Shown one piece after another: positions 7,865-15,349 of a stretch of DNA of 25,841 nt (the first letter of the stretch is position 1; every line of letters begins with the position of its first letter). The stretch covers positions 1 through 25,841 of the forward strand of contig CAZKTU010000078.1 in assembly GCA_964555675.1 (NCBI GenBank), read 5' to 3'. Both the position numbers and the translations under genes were made by a program. The notes beneath the pieces were generated by a model. It was not told where the DNA came from, did not search any database, and saw only the letters and a list, made by a program, of their open reading frames with translations. Origin of the DNA: CAIWXH01 sp964555675. Its GTDB lineage: Bacteria; Chloroflexota; Chloroflexia; Chloroflexales; Chloroflexaceae.

Positions 7865-10800
7865 ATGAGTCTCTCACTCTCACTCTTTGGCGCTTTCGAG
7901 CTGCGGCGTGACGGCATGCTGATCAGCGACTTCCGCGGGCAGAGCGTGCGAGCCCTGCTCGCCTATCTGGCCCTGGAGGCCGACCGGCCCCACGAGCGTG
8001 AGCACCTGTGCGCCCTGCTCTGGCCCGACGAGCCCCCGCAGACGGCCCTGACCAATCTGCGCCAGACCCTGCACCGGCTGCGACAGTCGCTCGAGCCCGA
8101 GGGCGAAGAGGGGCGCTACCTCCTGATCACCCGCCAGACGGTGCAACTCAACGGGGCCGAGCTGCAGACCGACGTGGCCGACTTCTCCGCCACCATCGCC
8201 GCCGTCGCCACCCACCGCCACCGCGCTGCGGCCCATTGCACCATCTGTGTCGAGCGGCTCGGCCAGGCCCTGGGCCTCTACCGCGGCGAGCTGCTACCCG
8301 GCTTCGGCCTCGAGCACAGCGCGCCCTTCGAGGAGTGGCTGCTGGTCGAGCGCGAGCGCCTGCGCAACCAGCTCTTCGGGCTGCTCGACAGCCTGGCCGC
8401 CCACCACGAGCGCCGCGGCGATCTCGTCAGGTCCGCCGAGCTGTTGCGGCGCTGGCTGGCCCTCGAGCCCTGGCACGAAGAGGCCCACCTGCGCCTGATC
8501 GGCGCATTGGCCCGCGCCGGGCAGCGCGCCCAGGCCCTGCGTCAGTTCGAGCGTTACCGCTCCATCCTGGCCGCCGACCTGGGCGTCGAGCCGAGCCCCG
8601 CCGCGACCCAGCTCGTAGCCCAGGTGCGCGCCGGCCGCCTCGTGGCCTGCGCGCAGGCTCGCGTGCGCCATGCCCCCAGCCCCGCCACCCCCTTCTTCGG
8701 CCGCGCGCGCGAGCTGGCCCTCCTGGGGGCGCACCTGAGCGACCCGGCTTGCCGGCTGCTGACACTGACCGGTATGGGCGGCAGCGGCAAGACTCGCCTG
8801 GCCATCGAGGCGGCCTCGCGAGCCTGCTACGCCTTCGCCGAGGCTGCCTTCGTCTCGCTGGTCGGCCTTGCGCACGCCGAACAGCTGCCCGAGGCCCTCG
8901 TCGGCGTCCTCGGGCTGGTGGTCGCCCCCGACCGGCCCCTGCTCGACCAGCTGCGCGAGGGGCTGCACGAACGCGAGCTGCTGCTGGTGCTCGACAACTG
9001 CGAGCACGTGGCCGAGCTAGGGCCCCTGGTGGCCGGCCTGCTGGCGGCCGCGCCGGGTCTGTGCATCCTGGCCACCTCGCGCGAACCCCTGAACCTGCGG
9101 GCCGAGTGGGTCGTGCCGATCGCCGGCCTCGGGTTGGGGGAGGAGAGCCTGCAGCCGCCCGAGCCCACCAGCTACGCCGCCGGGCAGCTCTTCCTGCAAG
9201 TTGCCCGCCAGATGCTGCCCCCCGCAGAGCATGCCGAGGTCGCGGTCACGCCGGACGAGGCGCGCCTGATCCGCGAGTGCTGCGCGCTGCTCGAGGGCGG
9301 GCCCCTGGCGATCGAGCTGGCAGCCTCGCAGCTGCGCACGAGCAGCCTGGCCGAGGTGGTCGCCCAGGTGCGGGCGAGCTGCGCCGACCTCGCGACGACC
9401 ATGGCCGACGTCCCGCAGCGTCAGCGCAGCCTGCGCGCGGTCTTCGACTGGTCCTGGCGCCTCCTCAGCCCCCTCGAGCAGCGCACACTCGCCCGTCTGG
9501 CGGTCTGCCGCGGCGGCTTCGAGCAGTCGGCGGCCGAGGCTCTCGGCGGCGCTGCGGCGACTATCGAGCGCCTCGTCGATAAGTCCCTCCTGTGGCGCGA
9601 CGCCGACGGCCGCTACGCCATGCACGAGCAGATCCGCCAGTTCGCCGAAGAGCAGCTGGCAGCCCTCGCCGAGCTCGAGGCCGCCGGCGCCGCCCACGCC
9701 GCCCACTTCCTGAACATGGCGGCCGGACACGAGCGCGCGATCGACGGGTCGGGCAGGCGGCGCGCCATCGCGGCCCTGCAGCGCGAGCACGACAACCTGC
9801 GCAGGGCCTGGAGCCACGCCGTCAGGCGAGGGGAGCAGCATCTGCTCAGCGCCGCCGGTCCGACCCTGGGCCAGCTCTACGCGAGCATGAATCTGCACGA
9901 AGCGGTGGCCCTGCTGAGCGGCGCTCTCGGCCGGCTCGAGGCCCACAGCCCCGAGGCTTCACTGGCCCGCCGCCGCCTTCTCGACGCCGTCAGCGCCCAC
10001 CTCCTGGCCTCAGGGCGCGCCGAGGAGGCCCGCGCCCACGCCGAGGAGCTCCTGGCCCTGAGCGGCACCGCCGGAGACTTCCTGGGCGAGGCTCAGGCCC
10101 GGCTTCATCTGGGCGAGGCGGCGATGCGACGGCGCGACTTCAGGGCGGCCTGGGCCAGCCTGGAGGAGGCCGGTCGGCTCTGCGCGAACAACCCGTCGCG
10201 CCACGCCATGCTCGTCCGGGCCCACAGCCTGCTCAAGCGGGGGTCGCTGCTCGACTGGCAGCAGCTGCCCGTCGAGCGCAGCTACGCCGAGGAGGCCTAC
10301 GCCCTCTTCTCCGCCCTCGACACACCGCGCTTTGCGGGCCTGGCCCTCAACAGGCTCGCCAACCAGCACCGCCGCTGCGGCGACTACGGTCGCTCGCTCG
10401 CCGCACGGCGCGAGGCTGTGGCGCTGCTCGAGGAGCTCGGCGAGCTCGATCTGAGCAGCGGGGTGCTGAACGACCTGGGCGAGATCTACCTGCTGCTGGG
10501 CTGCTACGCGCAGGCCCGCGTCGCCTTCGAGCGCGGCCTTGCCGGCGCCAGGCGCATCGGCGCGCAGCCCAGCGAGATCGTGCTCAGCGAGGGGTTGGGC
10601 CGGGCCCTGTTCCACCTGGGCGATCTGCGTCTGGCGACGCACTACCTCGAGCGGGCCCTGGCCATGGACGAGGCCGACGGCGGGCATGCGCAGCGCGGCT
10701 ACTTCTTCACTACCCTGGGCTACATCGCCGAGGGCGCGGGCGACCTGGGTCGCGCGGCCGCGCACTACGCCACCGCCCTGAACTGGTGGGAGGCGAGCGG

Positions 10801-11155
10801 CCACAGCTCGGACGCCCACGTCGAGCCTCTGGCCGGTCTGGCCCGCGTCGAACTGGCGCGCCGCCGCCTGCGGCCCGCCCTGGCCCACGTCGAGGCCATC
10901 CTGCCCTATCTGGCGGAGGATCAGCTCCAGGACGCCCTGGAGCCCATGTGGGTGCATCAGAGCTGCGCTGCGGTGCTCGAGGCGGCGGGTGACGGGCGGG
11001 CGACGGGGGTAGCGACGCGGGCGCGAAGATTGCTGCTGGCACAGGCCGCCCAGCTCAGCGACCCGGACTTGCGCGACACCTTCCTGAACGCGGTGGCGGC
11101 CCACAGGGCCATCCTGGGCCGCGGGCAGGCTCTCGAACGGAGTGTTGCGGCGTAA
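7865..11155 (+). CDS. SARP-family transcriptional regulator: winged helix, BTAD, NB-ARC-like ATPase, TPR tail (1096 aa)
   Basis: This is a large AfsR/SARP-like regulator. Residues 1-97 match the OmpR-type winged helix (FGAFELRRDG, ALLAYLALEADRPHEREHL, LWPD), and about 100-255 match the bacterial transcriptional activation domain (LYRGELLPGF, FEEWLLVERERLR, DLGVEPSP). A short HRHR...HCTIC segment sits at 118-128. The ATPase starts with FFGR (277-280), has Walker A GMGGSGKT (303-310) and Walker B LLLVLDNCEH (about 372-381), then a GGPLAIELAA motif. A winged-helix-like part (MHEQIRQFAEEQL) leads into alpha-helical TPR-like repeats from about 620 to 1080. In this family the ATPase and TPR parts gate DNA binding; the inducer here is unknown. 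The first ATG gives the expected N-terminus. It may control the divergent HD-domain/surface-protein unit, but no site proves this. Confidence 0.93.
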   Translation: MSLSLSLFGAFELRRDGMLISDFRGQSVRALLAYLALEADRPHEREHLCALLWPDEPPQTALTNLRQTLHRLRQSLEPEGEEGRYLLITRQTVQLNGAELQTDVADFSATIAAVATHRHRAAAHCTICVERLGQALGLYRGELLPGFGLEHSAPFEEWLLVERERLRNQLFGLLDSLAAHHERRGDLVRSAELLRRWLALEPWHEEAHLRLIGALARAGQRAQALRQFERYRSILAADLGVEPSPAATQLVAQVRAGRLVACAQARVRHAPSPATPFFGRARELALLGAHLSDPACRLLTLTGMGGSGKTRLAIEAASRACYAFAEAAFVSLVGLAHAEQLPEALVGVLGLVVAPDRPLLDQLREGLHERELLLVLDNCEHVAELGPLVAGLLAAAPGLCILATSREPLNLRAEWVVPIAGLGLGEESLQPPEPTSYAAGQLFLQVARQMLPPAEHAEVAVTPDEARLIRECCALLEGGPLAIELAASQLRTSSLAEVVAQVRASCADLATTMADVPQRQRSLRAVFDWSWRLLSPLEQRTLARLAVCRGGFEQSAAEALGGAAATIERLVDKSLLWRDADGRYAMHEQIRQFAEEQLAALAELEAAGAAHAAHFLNMAAGHERAIDGSGRRRAIAALQREHDNLRRAWSHAVRRGEQHLLSAAGPTLGQLYASMNLHEAVALLSGALGRLEAHSPEASLARRRLLDAVSAHLLASGRAEEARAHAEELLALSGTAGDFLGEAQARLHLGEAAMRRRDFRAAWASLEEAGRLCANNPSRHAMLVRAHSLLKRGSLLDWQQLPVERSYAEEAYALFSALDTPRFAGLALNRLANQHRRCGDYGRSLAARREAVALLEELGELDLSSGVLNDLGEIYLLLGCYAQARVAFERGLAGARRIGAQPSEIVLSEGLGRALFHLGDLRLATHYLERALAMDEADGGHAQRGYFFTTLGYIAEGAGDLGRAAAHYATALNWWEASGHSSDAHVEPLAGLARVELARRRLRPALAHVEAILPYLAEDQLQDALEPMWVHQSCAAVLEAAGDGRATGVATRARRLLLAQAAQLSDPDLRDTFLNAVAAHRAILGRGQALERSVAA

Positions 11156-11163
11156 CAAAAAGA

Positions 11164-11194
11164 GCCCTGGGGAGGCTCAAGACCTCCCCAGGGC
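11164..11194 (-). terminator. Intrinsic terminator of the sugar-phosphate mutase gene
   Basis: The 12-bp arms GCCCTGGGGAGG (11164-11175) and CCTCCCCAGGGC (11183-11194) pair perfectly around a 7-base loop. On the minus strand the stem is followed by TCTTTTTGTT, a good U-tract, so it terminates the gene ending at 11206. It lies between convergent genes and may also stop the SARP transcript, although the plus side has no T-run. Confidence 0.85.
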
Positions 11195-11205
11195 CCTCAC
11201 ACACC

Positions 11206-12555
11206 TTAGCCCCTGATGATCGCCAGGACCTCGTCGCGCTTCGCCTCCATCTCCTCAGGCGAGGCGATTGACTCGAGGTTGAGCCTGATCAAGGGCTCGG
11301 TATTCGAGCCGCGCACATTGAAGTGCCAGGTGTCGTAGCTGACCGAGACCCCGTCCATCTGCTCGACCTCGCCGTCGCTGTAGCGCTCGGCCAGCTCCTT
11401 GAGCTTGGCCTTAACATCGCTGACCTTCGAGTTGATCTCGCCCGAGATGAAGTACTTGGCCTCGAGCTCCTTGAGCAGGTCGCTCATCTTCAGGTTGCGC
11501 TTGGCCAGCATCTCCATGAGCAAGAGCGAAGGGATGATGCCCGAGTCGGCGTAGAAGAAGTCCTTGAAGTAGTAGTGGCCGGTCACCTCGCCGGCGTAGA
11601 CCGCGTCCTCGGTGGCCATGCGGCGCTTGATGAAGGCGTGGCCGACGCGCTCCATCAGGGGGATGCCGCCCATCTGGCGGATCAGGTCGGGCACGGCCCA
11701 CGAGGCCCGCACATCGTAGAGGATCTTGGCGCCAGGGTCCTTCTCGAGCATGTACTGGCTCATGATCGCGGTCAGGAAGTCGCCCGAGATGAACTCGCCA
11801 CGGTCGTCGATCGCGAAGAAGCGGTCGCCGTCGCCGTCGAACAGGAAGCCGATGTCGAAGCCCTCGGCGGGCACACGGGCCTGGAGCTCGGCCCGGTTCT
11901 CGGGCTGCAGCGGGTCGAGGCCGTGGTTGGGCAGGTTGCCGTCGGGGTCGAGGTACATGCCGGCGAACTCGATCGGCAGACGGCTGTAGATCTCCTGCAG
12001 GATCGGCCCGACCATGCCGTTGCCGGTGTCGGCGATCACCTTGAGCTTGCGCGGGGCCAGGGCGGCGACGTCGATCAGCGAGAGCACCTTCTGGATGAAG
12101 GGCTCCTGGAAGTCGTGGGGGGTGACCTCGCCCTTGCGGGCGGGCTCGGGGAAGGCCTCGCTCTCGACCAGGCGGCGCAGATCCTGGATGCCCTCGTCGC
12201 CGCTGAGCAGGTAGGGCATCTGGCGGACCATCTTGAAGCCGCTATACTGCTTGGGGTTGTGCGACGCGGTGACCATCATCCCGGGCAGGCCGAGGGTCGA
12301 GCAGGCGAAGTAGTACTGGTCGGTGCTGACCATGCCGATATCGGCCACGTCGGCGCCCTGGTCGGTGATGCCACGGACCACGGCCTCGAACATCGCCGGC
12401 CCCGAGATGCGCATATCGCGCCCGACCACCACCGTCTGCGCGCCGAGGAAGGTGACGAAGGCCCGACCGATCAGATAGGCGGCCTCTTCGTTCAGGTCGG
12501 TGGGGTAGATACCGCGAATGTCGTACGCCTTGAAGATCGAGGGATTGACCTCCAC
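11206..12555 (-). CDS. Phosphomannomutase/phosphoglucomutase (449 aa)
   Basis: A member of the alpha-D-phosphohexomutase family, cytoplasmic, interconverting sugar 6-phosphates and 1-phosphates for nucleotide-sugar synthesis. All four family sites are visible: the phosphoserine loop TASHNP (96-101, Ser98), the Mg site DGDGDR (240-245), the sugar-specificity loop GEVTGHYYF (322-330) and the C-terminal phosphate site RGSNTEP. The sugar loop has Thr where Ser is usual (GExSGH). The N-terminal FKAYDIRGIYP is typical of the PMM/PGM branch, as is the length. The start is GTG with AGGAGG about 8 bases upstream. Which sugar is preferred cannot be told, so I give no symbol. It lies 116 bases downstream of the asparaginase gene on the same strand and ends at its own terminator. 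Confidence 0.95.
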   Translation of the reverse strand: MEVNPSIFKAYDIRGIYPTDLNEEAAYLIGRAFVTFLGAQTVVVGRDMRISGPAMFEAVVRGITDQGADVADIGMVSTDQYYFACSTLGLPGMMVTASHNPKQYSGFKMVRQMPYLLSGDEGIQDLRRLVESEAFPEPARKGEVTPHDFQEPFIQKVLSLIDVAALAPRKLKVIADTGNGMVGPILQEIYSRLPIEFAGMYLDPDGNLPNHGLDPLQPENRAELQARVPAEGFDIGFLFDGDGDRFFAIDDRGEFISGDFLTAIMSQYMLEKDPGAKILYDVRASWAVPDLIRQMGGIPLMERVGHAFIKRRMATEDAVYAGEVTGHYYFKDFFYADSGIIPSLLLMEMLAKRNLKMSDLLKELEAKYFISGEINSKVSDVKAKLKELAERYSDGEVEQMDGVSVSYDTWHFNVRGSNTEPLIRLNLESIASPEEMEAKRDEVLAIIRG

Positions 12556-12671
12556 TCGTTTTCCTCCTCACGCTGCTGCGGCGCCTCCTGCGACGCCGTC
12601 TCTCCGGCCTATGCTACCACAGCGCGGCCGGGGCGGAATGACACAGCTGTCTGGAAGGCCTAACAATCTGT

Positions 12672-13706
12672 TCAGGGGGCCCGCGGAGGGCTGAGCTCGC
12701 CCCGCAGGCTGCGGCCCATCAGCTCGCGCACGCGCGCGGGGGCGTGGCCGACCGAGAAGAGGTAGTAGAGCTTGGCGAGGGCGGCCTCGGCGGTGAGGTC
12801 GTAGCCGCTGATCACCCCGGCGCGGGCGAGCCCGGCGCCCGTCGCGTAGGCCTCGAGGTCGACGCGGCCGCGCAGACACTGGGTGCAGCTCACGATCACC
12901 ACCCCGCGGGCGCTAGCCTCTGCGAGGGCGGCGAGGAAGGCCGGGTCGTTGGCGGGCCCATTGCCGCTGCCGTAGGTCTCGAGCACCAGGCCCTGCAGCG
13001 GCTCGAGCACCGCGGCCACCATCGCCGGCGAGATACCGGGGAAGAGACGCAGAGCGCCAATGCGCACGGCGCCGATCGGCTGCACGCTCAGGGGCGCGTC
13101 CGCGGCGGGCGGCGGCAGCAGCAGGTGGCGATCGACCTCGATGCCGACGCCGATCTGCGCCAGGTGGGGGAAGTTGGGCGAGTCGAAGGCCTCGAGGCCG
13201 CTGGCGTTGACCTTGACCGCCCGGCAGCCCCGCAGCAACCTGCTGCCGAACGAGAGGCAGACCTCGGGGATGGCCTCGTGGGCGGCGATCAGCAAGGCGG
13301 TGATCAGGTTCTCGCGCCCGTCCGAGCGCACCTCGCACAGGGGGATCTGCGCGCCGGTCAGCACGACCGGCTTGCGCAGACCGCGCAGCATAAAGGCCAG
13401 GGCCGAGGCAGTGTAGGCCATGGTGTCGGTGCCGTGCAGCACCACGAAGCCGTCGTAGGCGTCGTAGTTCGCCGCAATATCCTCGGCGATGGCGGTCCAG
13501 TCGGCCGGGGTCATCGTGGCCGAGTCGCGCAGGGCCGCGTACTCCTTGACCGTGTACTCCGGGGCGCGGGGGTCGCGCAGCTCGGGCAGGGCCGCCATCA
13601 GCTCGGCCAGGTAGCCGGGGGCCGGCGCGTACGAGCCGTCGTCGCGCCGCGCCATGCCGATCGTGCCGCCCGTGTAGGCGATGTAGACTCGTTTGCGCGT
13701 GCTCAT
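12672..13706 (-). CDS. ansA: L-asparaginase, type I (cytoplasmic), 344 aa
   Basis: It hydrolyses L-asparagine to aspartate and ammonia. The two catalytic threonine motifs are clear: TGGTIGM (12-18) and HGTDTMAYTA (91-100). Further family elements are DSATMTPADW (61-70) and RSDGRENL. There is no signal peptide, and the length of 344 matches the cytoplasmic type I family. The start is ATG. No ribosome site is visible, and a TATACT element lies only 9 bases upstream, so the mRNA may be leaderless. The gene is divergent from the SURF1-like gene with 24 bases between the start codons. Confidence 0.95.
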   Translation of the reverse strand: MSTRKRVYIAYTGGTIGMARRDDGSYAPAPGYLAELMAALPELRDPRAPEYTVKEYAALRDSATMTPADWTAIAEDIAANYDAYDGFVVLHGTDTMAYTASALAFMLRGLRKPVVLTGAQIPLCEVRSDGRENLITALLIAAHEAIPEVCLSFGSRLLRGCRAVKVNASGLEAFDSPNFPHLAQIGVGIEVDRHLLLPPPAADAPLSVQPIGAVRIGALRLFPGISPAMVAAVLEPLQGLVLETYGSGNGPANDPAFLAALAEASARGVVIVSCTQCLRGRVDLEAYATGAGLARAGVISGYDLTAEAALAKLYYLFSVGHAPARVRELMGRSLRGELSPPRAP

Positions 13707-13713
13707 AGTGATT

Positions 13714-13725
13714 GCAGTATACTGC
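13714..13725. promoter_or_regulatory. Palindromic -10 element shared by divergent promoters
   Basis: GCAGTATACTGC is a perfect 12-base palindrome, so TATACT (5 of 6 to the -10 consensus) occurs on both strands. It ends 7 bases before the plus-strand ATG at 13731 and 9 bases before the minus-strand ATG at 13706. That is the distance at which transcription normally starts, implying leaderless mRNAs both ways. No good -35 is seen in either direction. The palindrome is read directly; promoter use is inferred. Confidence 0.6.
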
Positions 13726-13730
13726 CTCTC

Positions 13731-14474
13731 ATGAAGAGCTCACACAGGCTGCTCGGCGCGGGCTGGCTGGCGAAGCACGCCTTCGCGCTGCTAATCTTCG
13801 TCACCATGGTCGGCCTGGGCTTCTGGCAGCTGGGGCGCCTGGGCGAGCGCCGCGCCGCCAACGCCGAGGCCCTGGCCGTCCTCGCGCAGAACCCGACCAC
13901 CCTGACCGGGGCCGAGGACGACCCGGCCGCCCTGATTGGCCGCAAGGTGCGCCTGCGCGGCACCTTCCTGAACGATTCTAGCGTCGTGCTGCGCGGCCGC
14001 AAGTCCGACAGCGGCGTCGACGGCGTACACTTGCTGACGCCGCTGCTGCTGGCCGGCAGCGAGCGGGCCGTGCTGGTGGACCGCGGCTGGCTGCCGTCGA
14101 GCCAGCGCGGCCCCGCCCTGGCCGCCTACGCCGTGCCCCGCGAGGTGAGTATCGAGGGCATCGCCCGGGCCCCCCAGGTCCGCCCCGACTCGCCCCTGGC
14201 CCCGCGCGACCTGCCGCTGCCCGGCGAGAGCCGCGTCGAGGCCTGGGTGCGCGTCGATATCCCCGGCCTGCAGGGCCAGGTCGACGCCCCGCTGCTGCCA
14301 CTCTTCGTCGAGGCCCTGCCCGCCGCGGGCGACGCGCCCCTGCCGCGCCCCGCCGACCCGCGCAGCCTCGACGAGGGCCCCCACCTGGGCTACGCCCTCC
14401 AGTGGTTCGCCTTCGCCGCCATGCTCGCCGTCGTCTACGCCGCCCTGATGCGCCAGGAGCTGCGGCGCGCCTGA
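13731..14474 (+). CDS. SURF1-family cytochrome oxidase assembly protein (247 aa)
   Basis: A membrane protein of the SURF1/Shy1 family, which helps cytochrome c oxidase maturation. An N-terminal membrane helix (about 15-33) runs into GFWQLGRLGERR, the family's WQLxR signature. AVLVDRGWLP, the family's central motif, follows, and a C-terminal helix covers about 222-242 (ALQWFAFAAMLAVVYAAL). The extramembrane part lies between the two helices, as in the family. I chose the ATG at 13731: upstream in-frame sequence is antisense to the asparaginase gene and has no SURF1 features. No oxidase subunits are in view. The SURF1 call is firm; the role here rests on the family. Confidence 0.9.
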   Translation: MKSSHRLLGAGWLAKHAFALLIFVTMVGLGFWQLGRLGERRAANAEALAVLAQNPTTLTGAEDDPAALIGRKVRLRGTFLNDSSVVLRGRKSDSGVDGVHLLTPLLLAGSERAVLVDRGWLPSSQRGPALAAYAVPREVSIEGIARAPQVRPDSPLAPRDLPLPGESRVEAWVRVDIPGLQGQVDAPLLPLFVEALPAAGDAPLPRPADPRSLDEGPHLGYALQWFAFAAMLAVVYAALMRQELRRA

Positions 14475-14503
14475 GCGCGCGGAAGGCCAGAAAGGACAGC
14501 CCC

Positions 14504-15346
14504 GTGCGCCCCTTGCTCGCCATCCTGCTGGTCGTGACAATCGGCGCCCTGAGCGCCATCGGCTCCACCGCGGGGGCGAGCGAGGGGCGCCAGGCGGCCC
14601 GCACTCCCACGCCCGTGCCCTACCTCGGGGGCGAGCCCGCGCCGCGGCTGGCGGGCGAGCTGGCGATGCGCACCTACAGCCTCGACCTCTACCGCAGCGC
14701 CGGCGGCCTGAGCGCCAAGACGGTGCAGGGCCTGGCGATGCAGGCCGAGGCAGCCCTGGAGCGCGGCGGCGCGATCGTCGGCGGGGGGCTCAGCGGGCGC
14801 GTGGCGATCAGCTTCGAGGCGCCCCAGACGGGGCCATGCGCCCTGCGCGGCATCACCCTCTCGAATGATCGCACCATCCGCCTCTTCTACGCGCCCGGCA
14901 CCGACCCGGCCCGGGTGAGCGGCATCCTCGCCCACGAGCTGTTTCACCAGCTCCAGCACGACTACTACGGCGAGCGCGACCACCGCAAGGCCGACGTGAT
15001 CCTGCTCGAGGGCATGGCGGTTTGGGGCACCGCCGCACAGTTTCGCACCGCCGACGGCGAGCCGCAGTACAGAGCCAGGGTGCGCGAGGCCCTGCGGGCG
15101 GGCGAGTTGCTGCCCCTGACCGTCAGCCTCGAGCGGGACTGCCGAACCACCACGCGCAACAACATCTACAACCAGTGGGCCTCATTCGTCGAGTATCTGC
15201 ACCTGACCTACGGCCGCGCGAAGCTCGACGCGGCCTACCGCAGCTCGAGCGGGCGCCCGGCGGGCTCCACCGACTACCGGGGCGTCTACGGCAAGCCCCT
15301 CGCCGCCCTCGAGGCCGAGTGGCTGGCCTGGGTGGAGCAGCAGTAG
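14504..15346 (+). CDS. Secreted zinc metalloprotease-like protein with HExxH (280 aa)
   Basis: A probable gluzincin-type (Peptidase_MA-like) exported protein. Residues 1-25 are a signal peptide (RPLLAILLVVTIGAL, then STAGA). The metal site is HELFH (144-148) with the likely third ligand Glu169 in LLEGMAVWG. NQWASFVEYLHLTYG (223-237) matches the helix found near the C-terminus of such domains. Cys112 and Cys213 could form a disulfide. I chose the GTG at 14504 because it places the signal peptide at the N-terminus and AAAGGA lies about 8 bases upstream; a longer in-frame reading only adds SURF1-overlapping sequence. It starts 29 bases after the SURF1 stop, so the two are probably co-transcribed. 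The substrate is unknown. Confidence 0.85.
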   Translation: MRPLLAILLVVTIGALSAIGSTAGASEGRQAARTPTPVPYLGGEPAPRLAGELAMRTYSLDLYRSAGGLSAKTVQGLAMQAEAALERGGAIVGGGLSGRVAISFEAPQTGPCALRGITLSNDRTIRLFYAPGTDPARVSGILAHELFHQLQHDYYGERDHRKADVILLEGMAVWGTAAQFRTADGEPQYRARVREALRAGELLPLTVSLERDCRTTTRNNIYNQWASFVEYLHLTYGRAKLDAAYRSSSGRPAGSTDYRGVYGKPLAALEAEWLAWVEQQ

Positions 15347-15349
15347 CGC

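Noticed and set aside
12744..13730. N-terminal extension of the SURF1-like protein over the asparaginase gene
   Set aside because: The extension is antisense to a conserved enzyme and has no membrane or SURF1 features; the ATG at 13731 gives the normal family N-terminus.
14402..14503. Longer start for the secreted protease
   Set aside because: It would overlap the SURF1 gene and bury the signal peptide behind an Arg-rich segment; the GTG at 14504 has a ribosome site.
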